IMG/VR virus record: IMGVR_UViG_3300032285_000996
Location: 1-25,511 of that record
From: a virus
DNA length: 25,511 nucleotides
Strand: one strand, 5' to 3'
Below the pieces are notes generated by a model. The model ran no database searches and had not been told where the DNA came from. It saw nothing but the letters and a program-made list of their open reading frames with translations. Below, piece after piece: positions 14,771 through 19,160 of the stretch; positions within the stretch are counted from its first letter, which is position 1; each line of letters starts with the position of its first letter. The translations under genes and the position numbers were made by a program.

Positions 14771-14796
14771 CTTTGCTTTGCTCGCTTTGCTTTGCT
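14771..14796. repeat. Direct repeats of CTTTGCTTTGCT
   Basis: Two exact 12-base copies (14771-14782 and 14785-14796) are separated by CG, each itself two copies of a CTTTG unit. A third partial copy, CTTTGCTTTT, lies at 14812-14821. All are pyrimidine-rich on the plus strand. The spacing resembles iterons but only two full copies are present. Confidence 0.65.
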
Positions 14797-14865
14797 TGGT
14801 CTAGTTCACTTCTTTGCTTTTACTAGAACAGCCCCTCCATAAATCGCGGGGGGGAAGCCTTGCCC

Positions 14866-14885
14866 GCTTGTGTGCGCTTGTGTGC
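14866..14885. repeat. Tandem duplication of GCTTGTGTGC
   Basis: Two adjacent exact copies of a ten-base unit, one helical turn apart, just upstream of the GTGTGACC-type palindromes. Each copy contains GTGTG, the same core as the palindrome half-site, so the two could belong to one protein-binding cluster. Confidence 0.6.
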
Positions 14886-14902
14886 CTGTCTCACTATGCG
14901 AG

Positions 14903-14950
14903 ATGACCAGTCATGCCAGCCACGCTCAGAAAGTGTGACCAGTCTAACAC
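14903..14950. promoter_or_regulatory. Two palindromic operator-like sites upstream of the SprT-like gene
   Basis: ATGACCAGTCAT at 14903-14914 is a palindrome with a CA centre. GTGTGACCAGTC followed by TAACAC at 14933-14950 is a degenerate version of the perfect site GTGTGACCAGTCACAC found at 16110. The same TGACCAGTCA core makes these likely binding sites for one dimeric regulator, probably controlling the rightward cluster. Confidence 0.55.
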
Positions 14951-15041
14951 CCCTCAAATGTTGAGAATGGCGAGGAATGAGAGTAGAAATCTCCTAGTGC
15001 TTAAGTCACAAGGATTTAAGCCGATGACAGGAGAACAAGAA

Positions 15042-15680
15042 ATGACAGCAACAACAGCACTTAAGACAGGAAAGACAAGCAAGGCGGAGGCACTCTCAAC
15101 AATTACAAAAGCCCTTGAACAGGCTCATGAAATCATCAAGGCAGAAACAGGAGCGCCCCGCGCAACTCTTCTTGTGACCCGCGACCTCAAGGGTCGTAAG
15201 GGACATTTCACACCTTTCACACCGTGGACAACAGGCGAGGAGTCTTTCTCAGAAATCGCGTTTAACCTTGAGCACTTCACAACACCAGAAGAACTATTGA
15301 GCACCTTGTTGCATGAGGTAGCGCACTCAATTAATCACATGAATGGAATCGAGGACTGCTCATCGAACCAATACCATAACGCCAAATTTAAGACACAAGC
15401 CGAGGCGTTAGGTCTTAAGACACTAGAAATCAAGGGCAAGGGACACGCTGCAACCGAACTCACCGAACTAGGCGCTAAGCGATGGAAGAAAGCCCTCACC
15501 ATCCTAAGCAACGCTTTCGACCTCACCGCACTAGGCGGAGAACAGGCGAAGAAGAAGGGGCGCAATACCAACCTAATCAAGGCAATGTGCGAATGTGAGA
15601 ATGTAATCCGCCTCTCTCGCGGTGTCCTTGAATCAGGCGTGACATGCAACCAATGTGAGGAAGTGTTCAAGGAGGCTTAA
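15042..15680 (+). CDS. SprT-like zinc metallopeptidase
   Basis: This 212-residue protein carries the zinc-protease motif HEVAH at residues 91-95, followed by a third-ligand-type segment NQYHNAKF (110-117), and a C-terminal zinc ribbon (CEC at 183-185 and CNQC at 202-205). This is the SprT/Spartan order: peptidase helix then zinc ribbon. Family members cleave proteins bound or crosslinked to DNA; a phage role could be clearing host DNA-bound proteins. I choose ATG 15042, preceded by ACAGGAG at eight bases, over an in-frame ATG at 14913 that has no ribosome site and would place the operator repeats in coding sequence. It is the first gene of the rightward cluster. Its TAA stop lies in a CTTAAGACAG motif. 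Confidence 0.8.
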   Translation: MTATTALKTGKTSKAEALSTITKALEQAHEIIKAETGAPRATLLVTRDLKGRKGHFTPFTPWTTGEESFSEIAFNLEHFTTPEELLSTLLHEVAHSINHMNGIEDCSSNQYHNAKFKTQAEALGLKTLEIKGKGHAATELTELGAKRWKKALTILSNAFDLTALGGEQAKKKGRNTNLIKAMCECENVIRLSRGVLESGVTCNQCEEVFKEA

Positions 15681-15785
15681 GACAGAAACAGCCCCCGCAC
15701 CTCAAGCGGGCGCAGGTTCAAGACCTAGCGGGGGCACTAGCAAGGCGAGAGAGTCTCACCTTGTGACTTAAGACAGGAGAAAGAA
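15676..15785 (+). promoter_or_regulatory. Compound intergenic element 1 (leader of the 102-aa gene)
   Basis: In order: CTTAAGACA containing the upstream stop; an outer inverted repeat GCCCCCGC (15691-15698) with GCGGGGGC (15728-15735) around a 29-base loop; GGGCACTAGCAAGGC; a hairpin of ten pairs with one mismatch, CAAGGCGAGA with TCTCACCTTG (15741-15763); then TTGTGAC joined to TTAAGACAGGAGAAA and the ATG. The second half closely matches element 2. It could be a terminator-plus-leader or a regulated RNA structure; there is no U-run after the GC-rich stem. Confidence 0.6.
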
Positions 15786-16094
15786 ATGAACGCAATCCGT
15801 AAGCAATGGAACGAGGCTCAAGAGGGAGGCTTTGGCACCCCTACAACATGGCGCATGAGTCAGCAGATACGGGCACAGAAAGACGAACATGAGTCATTTC
15901 ATGACTTAATGCAGATTATCCCCGCAGAATTAAGAAATGAAGTCATCGCCCTATGGGTCAGAGGAACTCAAGCCTCAGCAGATGAGGCGTATAACCGCCG
16001 ATTACTTAAGTCAGAACTCAGCGAATTAGATTTCAACGAGACTCAGAACATAGCGCACGAGGCTTGGAAGAAGTTGCTCAAGATTAGTGCTTAA
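15786..16094 (+). CDS. Unknown protein (102 aa)
   Basis: A charged, mainly helical protein, 102 residues, with no recognised motif. The N-terminal part is RKQWNEAQEGGFGTPTTWRM, and the C-terminal half is likely two helices (DEAYNRRLLKSELSELDFNE, then NIAHEAWKKLLKIS). The start has the conserved cluster leader TTAAGACAGGAGAAAGAA before ATG. The stop codon is the TAA of another CTTAAGACAT motif, and in-frame ACTTAAGTC near 16005 encodes Leu-Lys-Ser. It is probably an early accessory protein, judging only from the location among small genes. Confidence 0.7.
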   Translation: MNAIRKQWNEAQEGGFGTPTTWRMSQQIRAQKDEHESFHDLMQIIPAELRNEVIALWVRGTQASADEAYNRRLLKSELSELDFNETQNIAHEAWKKLLKISA

Positions 16095-16223
16095 GACATA
16101 AGCGCAAAAGTGTGACCAGTCACACAGCCCTAATCCCTTGACAGGAGGCGCGAGTTCATGACTCAATTAGGGCACAAGCAAGGCAGGAAATACTTGCCTT
16201 GTGTATTAAGACGGGAGAAACAA
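16090..16223 (+). promoter_or_regulatory. Compound intergenic element 2 (operator, TTGACA box, nested hairpins, leader)
   Basis: In order: CTTAAGACATA with the upstream stop; the palindrome GTGTGACCAGTCACAC (16110-16125); TTGACA at 16138-16143; a perfect outer inverted repeat GCCCTAAT (16127-16134) with ATTAGGGC (16166-16173) whose 31-base loop holds an AGGAGG (16143-16148 region) and an ATG at 16158; GGGCACAAGCAAGGC; hairpin CAAGGCA (16179-16185) with TGCCTTG (16195-16201); then TTGTGTA, TTAAGACGGGAGAAA and ATG 16224. No good -10 follows TTGACA at 17 bases. The architecture parallels element 1 in its second half and element 3 in its first half. Confidence 0.6.
16110..16125. promoter_or_regulatory. 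Perfect 16-base operator-like palindrome GTGTGACCAGTCACAC
   Basis: The half-sites GTGTGAC and GTCACAC are exact reverse complements with a CA centre. Related sites at 14903, 14933 and 17112 all precede plus-strand transcription units, and at 14933, 16110 and 17112 a TTGA(C/G)A box follows after 9-12 bases. Spacing between TGTGA and TCACA is four bases, not the six of CRP-family sites, so a different regulator is expected. Confidence 0.6.
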
Positions 16224-16427
16224 ATGCTTAAGTTTTATGTAGTAAAAGAGGACGGCACTCACGCCATTGTTAAGTTCGAAACTCTCAAGGAGTTTTGGAA
16301 GTACACCTCTAAGAATTACATTAAAGAGATTCAAACCCTAGACAATGACACCACTTATTCATTCGGAAGCCTAACTCAACCAACAGTGAGCGACCCTATC
16401 CGTTCATTACTTAAGACAGGAGAATAA
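16224..16427 (+). CDS. Unknown protein (67 aa; alternative 89-aa form)
   Basis: A 67-residue protein of mixed beta/alpha character (LKFYVVKEDGTHAIVKFETL, then KEFWKYTSKNYIKEI) with no recognised family. The ATG at 16224 has the cluster leader GGGAGAAACAA upstream and matches the other starts. An in-frame ATG at 16158 has a stronger AGGAGG at nine bases and would add 22 basic residues (GHKQGRKYLPCVLRREKQ). Both may be used, giving two forms, or the upstream one may be a regulatory leader. The C-terminus ends at LLKTGE within a CTTAAGACAGGAGAA motif that also supplies the ribosome site of the next gene. Confidence 0.65.
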   Translation: MLKFYVVKEDGTHAIVKFETLKEFWKYTSKNYIKEIQTLDNDTTYSFGSLTQPTVSDPIRSLLKTGE

Positions 16428-16430
16428 AAA

Positions 16431-16760
16431 ATGACTTACACCATAAAAGAAACCGACTACATTTTTGCCGTAGCCGATAACTTTGCCACCGATTACACGC
16501 TAGTAACCGACAACGATTCAGATTCTTACCACGAAATTATGGACATGGAAGAACTAAAAGCGGGCAACATGAGCGGACTCAGTGACCGACTTAAGACAGA
16601 GTTTGAAACCTACATTAGCGAGGTAGTAGAGCGCGAACGCGAGAACGGACACGAGGCGGGCGCTTTGCTTATCTCTCAGTTACTTATCGGCATGGGTTCA
16701 ACCACTTTCGACATGATTGCCCGCCATTACTTAGCACTTAAGACAGAAAGCGAGGCTTAA
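16431..16760 (+). CDS. Unknown acidic protein (109 aa)
   Basis: A 109-residue acidic protein, Asp/Glu-rich, with probable helices in the C-terminal half (SDRLKTEFETYISEVVERER, then ALLISQLLIGMGSTTFDMIA). No catalytic motif is seen. The acidity and size recall small phage inhibitors of DNA-binding host proteins, but nothing specific supports that. The start follows ACAGGAGAATAAAAA three bases after the preceding stop. The gene contains two in-frame CTTAAGACA copies (RLKTEF, ALKTES), and its stop TAA lies in a third, CTTAAGACATG, which contains the start of the next gene. Confidence 0.68.
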   Translation: MTYTIKETDYIFAVADNFATDYTLVTDNDSDSYHEIMDMEELKAGNMSGLSDRLKTEFETYISEVVERERENGHEAGALLISQLLIGMGSTTFDMIARHYLALKTESEA

Positions 16761-16763
16761 GAC

Positions 16764-16874
16764 ATGAGCACCGATACATTATTTGGAATCGCTATTAGCA
16801 CCGCTGTAATCGTATGCCTTGCGGTTGCTTTCTCGCCAGAGTTCACCAACTGGCTCATAAGTTTGGGGTTTTAA
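16764..16874 (+). CDS. Small single-pass membrane protein (36 aa)
   Basis: A 36-residue protein with one hydrophobic segment covering roughly residues 5-23 (TLFGIAISTAVIVCLAVAF) and a short C-terminal amphipathic tail. The ATG begins three bases after the upstream stop, inside the motif CTTAAGACATG, so initiation is probably by coupling. It lacks its own Shine-Dalgarno. It is too small for a typical holin, though size does not exclude membrane-lesion, superinfection or antiholin roles. The next two genes overlap or abut it, and one also encodes a membrane protein. Confidence 0.55.
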   Translation: MSTDTLFGIAISTAVIVCLAVAFSPEFTNWLISLGF

Positions 16875-16875
16875 A

Positions 16876-16947
16876 ATGGAAACTATCTGCGGAGACTGCC
16901 TTATCCCACTCAACCAATGCCAACATGCGAAGGAGTACAAGCGATGA
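16876..16947 (+). CDS. Tiny zinc-knuckle-like peptide (23 aa)
   Basis: The 23-residue product has CGDC at positions 5-8 and CQH at 15-17, a CxxC...CxH arrangement able to bind one zinc. The ATG starts one base after the preceding stop, and the stop overlaps the next start as ATGA, the coupling pattern used elsewhere in this cluster. There is no clear Shine-Dalgarno. The cysteine spacing and exact junctions favour a real gene, but its shortness leaves doubt. Confidence 0.45.
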   Translation: METICGDCLIPLNQCQHAKEYKR

Positions 16948-17105
16948 AACTAACAAGACGAGGCAAGATAGTCAGAGCAATCTTTATTTATGTCTTAATA
17001 CTGACAGCAATTATCGGAGTATCAAACGCACTAGGTGTGTGGGATGTATCCGAGTCATGTCTAGTAGAGCAAGTCGGATGTCCCGCTGGATACCCTCTGC
17101 CTTAA
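16944..17105 (+). CDS. Small membrane-anchored protein (53 aa)
   Basis: A basic N-terminus (MKLTRRGKIVR) precedes a hydrophobic segment at about residues 12-30 (AIFIYVLILTAIIGVSNAL), then a short outside domain with two cysteines (SCLVEQVGC) that could form a disulfide. This is a signal-anchor topology with the C-terminus outside. ATG 16944 overlaps the tiny upstream gene as ATGA; an in-frame upstream start at 16917 lacks support. The stop TAA lies in CTTAAGACATA. With the 36-residue protein it forms a small membrane pair of unknown role. Confidence 0.6.
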   Translation: MKLTRRGKIVRAIFIYVLILTAIIGVSNALGVWDVSESCLVEQVGCPAGYPLP

Positions 17106-17198
17106 GACATAGTGTGACCAACGCCACACACAAAATGCTTGACACGCTATGCCACCAAGTGGCAGAGTAATAACTACCAACAACGACAGGAGAAACAA
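17101..17198 (+). promoter_or_regulatory. Compound intergenic element 3 (operator-like site, TTGACA box, hairpin, leader)
   Basis: CTTAAGACATA with the upstream stop is followed by GTGTGACCA and CACAC (17112-17129), TTGACA at 17139-17144, the hairpin GCCAC-CAA-GTGGC at 17151-17163, and the leader GACAGGAGAAACAA before ATG 17199. The order matches element 2, including the distance of about ten bases from palindrome to TTGACA. The best -10 candidate (CAGAGT, spacer 18) is poor, so if this is a promoter it may need the phage sigma factor or an activator. Confidence 0.55.
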
Positions 17199-17345
17199 AT
17201 GCAAAGACTAACAGCAAAGCAAGCGACCATAACAGTCACAATTAAATTGGGCAACGACATAGAGAGTTTCTTTTTCTATGACTCAGCCTCATACGCACAG
17301 ATTATTAACGCTATCAACAACGCACAACGACAGGAGGGAAACTAA
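17199..17345 (+). CDS. Unknown small protein (48 aa)
   Basis: A 48-residue protein with likely beta strands at the N-terminus (KQATITVTIKLGNDIESFFF) and one helix (ASYAQIINAINNAQRQ). No family is recognised. ATG 17199 is chosen because GACAGGAGAAACAA precedes it exactly as at other starts in this cluster; the frame is open further upstream without a ribosome site. The end of the gene overlaps the ribosome site of the next gene (GACAGGAGGG). Confidence 0.6.
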   Translation: MQRLTAKQATITVTIKLGNDIESFFFYDSASYAQIINAINNAQRQEGN

Positions 17346-17346
17346 C

Positions 17347-17640
17347 ATGGCACTACCAGAGCAAACACTTGAAGCATTAACCAACGGACACAACCACATG
17401 GAGTTCAACGAGGACGGACACATGACCAGTGCCAGCGGGTCAGGCGTGGACTTATACATTCTTGTCTCACTTGTATCTTGGATTAAGTTAGAACTTAAGA
17501 CAGGAATGAAGATGACTAGCAAAGGTAGCACGCTTAAGAAGGCTAACGAAATGCTGGGCACAAACTATCGCCGTAAGGAACAGGCGTTAGCCCACCTTGA
17601 GGGACTGCTATCAGTACTTAAGACAGAGGAGGAGAACTAA
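17347..17640 (+). CDS. Unknown protein (97 aa)
   Basis: A 97-residue protein with a His/Asn-rich N-terminal region (NGHNHMEFNEDGHM), a helix (LYILVSLVSWIKLELKTG) and a Lys-rich C-terminal half (STLKKANEMLGTNYRRKEQA) that could bind nucleic acid. No motif assigns a function. The start has ACAGGAGGGAAACTAAC upstream. Two CTTAAG copies fall in frame as Leu-Lys. The final LKTEEEN is encoded over CTTAAGACAGAGGAGGAG, which doubles as the ribosome site of the next gene, whose ATG overlaps the stop as TAATG. Confidence 0.65.
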   Translation: MALPEQTLEALTNGHNHMEFNEDGHMTSASGSGVDLYILVSLVSWIKLELKTGMKMTSKGSTLKKANEMLGTNYRRKEQALAHLEGLLSVLKTEEEN

Positions 17641-17774
17641 TGGCTACTGTATGGAAGTCATCAGTCACAACCAACATGACCAAGCACCTCACCCAACAAG
17701 AATTGTCAGACCTCGTGGCTAAGTTAGATGATGTAGTCATGATGGTGTGCGAGTCGTATGAGATTGGGGCTTAA
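17640..17774 (+). CDS. Unknown small protein (44 aa)
   Basis: A 44-residue product with one probable helix (TQQELSDLVAKLDDVVMMV) and a single Cys. It is identified by the strong GGAGGAG before the TAATG-coupled start and by ending exactly on the TAA of a CTTAAGACATG junction motif, like several neighbours. A small helical phage protein of this size often works by binding a larger partner; nothing here identifies one. Confidence 0.55.
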   Translation: MATVWKSSVTTNMTKHLTQQELSDLVAKLDDVVMMVCESYEIGA

Positions 17775-17777
17775 GAC

Positions 17778-17924
17778 ATGAAAGATAAATGGCTTATCAC
17801 ATTAGAGATTGAAACTTATGACGGCGACCCTAAAGGTTGGGACTGGAATTACATTTTTACAGGCGAGGACGAAGCAAGAGTAATCACCTCAGAGTTTAAG
17901 GGACGAGTACTCACAGATGAATGA
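17778..17924 (+). CDS. Unknown small acidic protein (48 aa)
   Basis: A 48-residue product with the beta-rich sequence KWLITLEIETYDGDPKGWDW and an acidic second half (FTGEDEARVITSEF). The ATG lies in CTTAAGACATG three bases after the previous stop and has no separate Shine-Dalgarno. The pattern of strand, turn and helix could form a small compact fold. It overlaps the next gene by eight bases in another frame. Confidence 0.55.
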   Translation: MKDKWLITLEIETYDGDPKGWDWNYIFTGEDEARVITSEFKGRVLTDE

Positions 17925-18066
17925 GACGGAACTTAAGCAGACATACAGCGCAATAAAGAGAGCAAGGTCACAGCGAAATAACACCACAAATAACGAGGAC
18001 TTTGACTACTGGCAAGGCATACTAGAGCAGTACCAAAACAAACTACAGACAGGAGAAAACAAATGA
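17917..18066 (+). CDS. Unknown small basic protein (49 aa)
   Basis: A 49-residue charged helical protein (TELKQTYSAIKRARSQRNNT, then DFDYWQGILEQYQNKLQ). The start lies within the end of the previous gene; the stop overlaps the next start as ATGA, and its last codons (TGENK) encode the leader ACAGGAGAAAACAA of that gene. An in-frame CTTAAG near the start encodes Leu-Lys. The precise overlaps support it although its ribosome site is weak. Confidence 0.5.
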   Translation: MNETELKQTYSAIKRARSQRNNTTNNEDFDYWQGILEQYQNKLQTGENK

Positions 18067-18308
18067 CACACACAATTATGGCTGGGGCTATGAGCAAGGC
18101 AACCACAGCATACGACAAGGACTTTGACCTCACCATTGACGGCGAAGAAGTAAGAGTTATCCTGCACTGGGATGACCTTGACGGATACGAACTGACATGG
18201 CTGGACAAGGAAGGCAGATTCATTACATCACCTGATTGGCTTGATGAAGTAAATGATTTCTGTCTTAAGTTAGATAACACCGAGCCACATAGCAAGGTGT
18301 TGTTATGA
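18063..18308 (+). CDS. Unknown acidic protein (81 aa)
   Basis: An 81-residue acidic protein with alternating hydrophobic and acidic residues (DFDLTIDGEEVRVILHWDDL, then YELTWLDKEGRF), consistent with a small beta sheet, and a C-terminal helix (PDWLDEVNDFCLKLD). The ribosome site ACAGGAGAAAACAA is perfect for this cluster. It ends with an ATGA overlap with the next gene. DNA-mimic or inhibitor function would fit the charge but is speculation. Confidence 0.68.
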   Translation: MTHTIMAGAMSKATTAYDKDFDLTIDGEEVRVILHWDDLDGYELTWLDKEGRFITSPDWLDEVNDFCLKLDNTEPHSKVLL

Positions 18309-18499
18309 TTCTTATGGAGTGCAGAAGTTGCGGTGTCATGGTGCAGAACCCAAAGACATTGAACTACATGGCGGAAAGATGCACGCCATGCGAGATGAAG
18401 TTCAGAGAACTGGCGAACCGCGCCATTGACACCTACCTAGATGAGAAGGCAGAGGCAGAACGCGATGCTCAACTTAAAACTGATTCACCCGCACGCTAG
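18305..18499 (+). CDS. Small zinc-finger protein (64 aa)
   Basis: Residues 6-9 are CRSC and residues 26-29 are CTPC, a two-knuckle CxxC...CxxC zinc site of the treble-clef or zinc-ribbon kind, followed by a long charged helix (KFRELANRAIDTYLDEKAEA). Zinc-finger proteins of this size in phages usually bind nucleic acid or a host protein. It is joined to the upstream gene by ATGA, and its last 35 bases overlap the start of the transglycosylase gene. Confidence 0.68.
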   Translation: MILMECRSCGVMVQNPKTLNYMAERCTPCEMKFRELANRAIDTYLDEKAEAERDAQLKTDSPAR

Positions 18500-18908
18500 A
18501 TTATGGATTGTTACAGTACTTATTTTGGGATTTATTTTTGTACTTAAGACACCAGCAAGGCAGTATGTATTGCCCGAACATGGCAGACTTATCGCCTACT
18601 ATCAGAACGATTACCAACGCTACGCGATTGACAAGTTGATACAGCAAGACAACCTTGAACAGTATCCATGTCTCTATGAATTGTGGACTAAGGAATCTAA
18701 CTGGCGACCAAAGGCTATGAATAAACATGGCGGTGCTATGGGTATTGCACAACTGAAACCCTCAACATGGCGTGTGCTTAAGTTGAAGCCCACGACCAAC
18801 GGCTACCGACAGGTAGATGCTGGACTCAAGTACATTGACAGACACTATGGTGAAACAGGTGGAGTGTGCAGAGCGTACGCCCATTGGTTAGCGGAAGGTT
18901 GGTATTAA
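18465..18908 (+). CDS. Membrane-anchored lytic transglycosylase (SLT-like)
   Basis: The 147-residue protein has an N-terminal hydrophobic segment at residues 13-27 (LWIVTVLILGFIFVL) and then an SLT domain: catalytic Glu77 in WTKESNW, followed by KHGGAMGIAQLKPSTW and AGLKYIDRHYG, the conserved lysozyme-like goose/SLT order. It cleaves the glycan strands of peptidoglycan. The anchor suggests export with the catalytic domain outside the membrane, as in phage SAR or anchored lysins, or a role in cell-wall penetration. ATG 18465 is preferred over 18441 because AGAGG lies upstream at suitable spacing. The stop TAA falls in ATTAAGACATG, which starts the next gene. Location in the small-gene cluster, away from virion genes, favours lysis or wall remodelling over a tail role. 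Confidence 0.78.
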   Translation: MLNLKLIHPHARLWIVTVLILGFIFVLKTPARQYVLPEHGRLIAYYQNDYQRYAIDKLIQQDNLEQYPCLYELWTKESNWRPKAMNKHGGAMGIAQLKPSTWRVLKLKPTTNGYRQVDAGLKYIDRHYGETGGVCRAYAHWLAEGWY

Positions 18909-18911
18909 GAC

Positions 18912-19160
18912 ATGACACACGAAGAACTATTGGCAAAGGTAAATCAAGGAATAGAATCTTCTAATTATTCTAACTCTCTTGGTGAGTGGCACGCAGATAG
19001 TTTTCTTTCTGCCCTGCGTGCAGTAGTGGAATTGCATAAGCCAAAGAACTACATCATTAAAGGGTTTGAAGTTACAGAGTCTTGGTGTACTGCTGACTCT
19101 GAATCACTAACTCCATACCCCTGCTCAACTATTCAGGCTATTGAGAAGGAGTTAGAGTGA
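18912..19160 (+). CDS. Unknown protein (82 aa)
   Basis: An 82-residue protein starting THEELLAKVNQGIE, with SALRAVVELHKP in the middle and a C-terminal segment containing two Cys. The N-terminal pattern (EELL followed by LRAVVELH) is one I associate with small actinophage proteins of unknown function. The ATG lies three bases after the previous stop in a TTAAGACATG junction. The stop overlaps the WhiB start as ATGA, so the two are probably co-translated. Confidence 0.68.
   Translation: MTHEELLAKVNQGIESSNYSNSLGEWHADSFLSALRAVVELHKPKNYIIKGFEVTESWCTADSESLTPYPCSTIQAIEKELE

Larger units (their letters stand above)
14575..15041. other. Non-coding region before the rightward cluster
   Basis: No convincing gene is present. 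It holds an AT-rich T-tract (14581-14600), a CA-rich repeat tract (about 14665-14690), a pyrimidine-rich stretch with CTTTG direct repeats (14771-14820), a tandem repeat (14866-14885) and two copies of a GTGTGACC/ATGACC palindrome (14903-14950), then a hairpin CTCAA-ATG-TTGAG (14953-14965). A weak rightward promoter is possible with TTGAGA at 14961-14966 and TAGAAA at 14984-14989, spacer 17. AT-rich and iterated DNA beside a divergent control region could include a replication origin, but no defining signal is seen. Confidence 0.55.

Noticed and set aside
14913-15041. Longer form of the SprT-like protein starting at 14913
   Set aside because: There is no ribosome site at 14913, the extension lacks family similarity, and it would cover the operator-like repeats; ATG 15042 has a strong cluster-type leader.
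15705-15735. tRNA-like T-arm GGTTCAAGACC in the gap after the SprT-like gene
   Set aside because: The flanking stem pairs over only 45 bases, there is no anticodon or D arm, and the T-stem pairs in three positions only. It is better explained as the loop of compound element 1.
16111-16124. CRP/GlxR-type site TGTGA...TCACA
   Set aside because: The half-sites are separated by four bases, not six, so the geometry does not fit CRP-family dimers.
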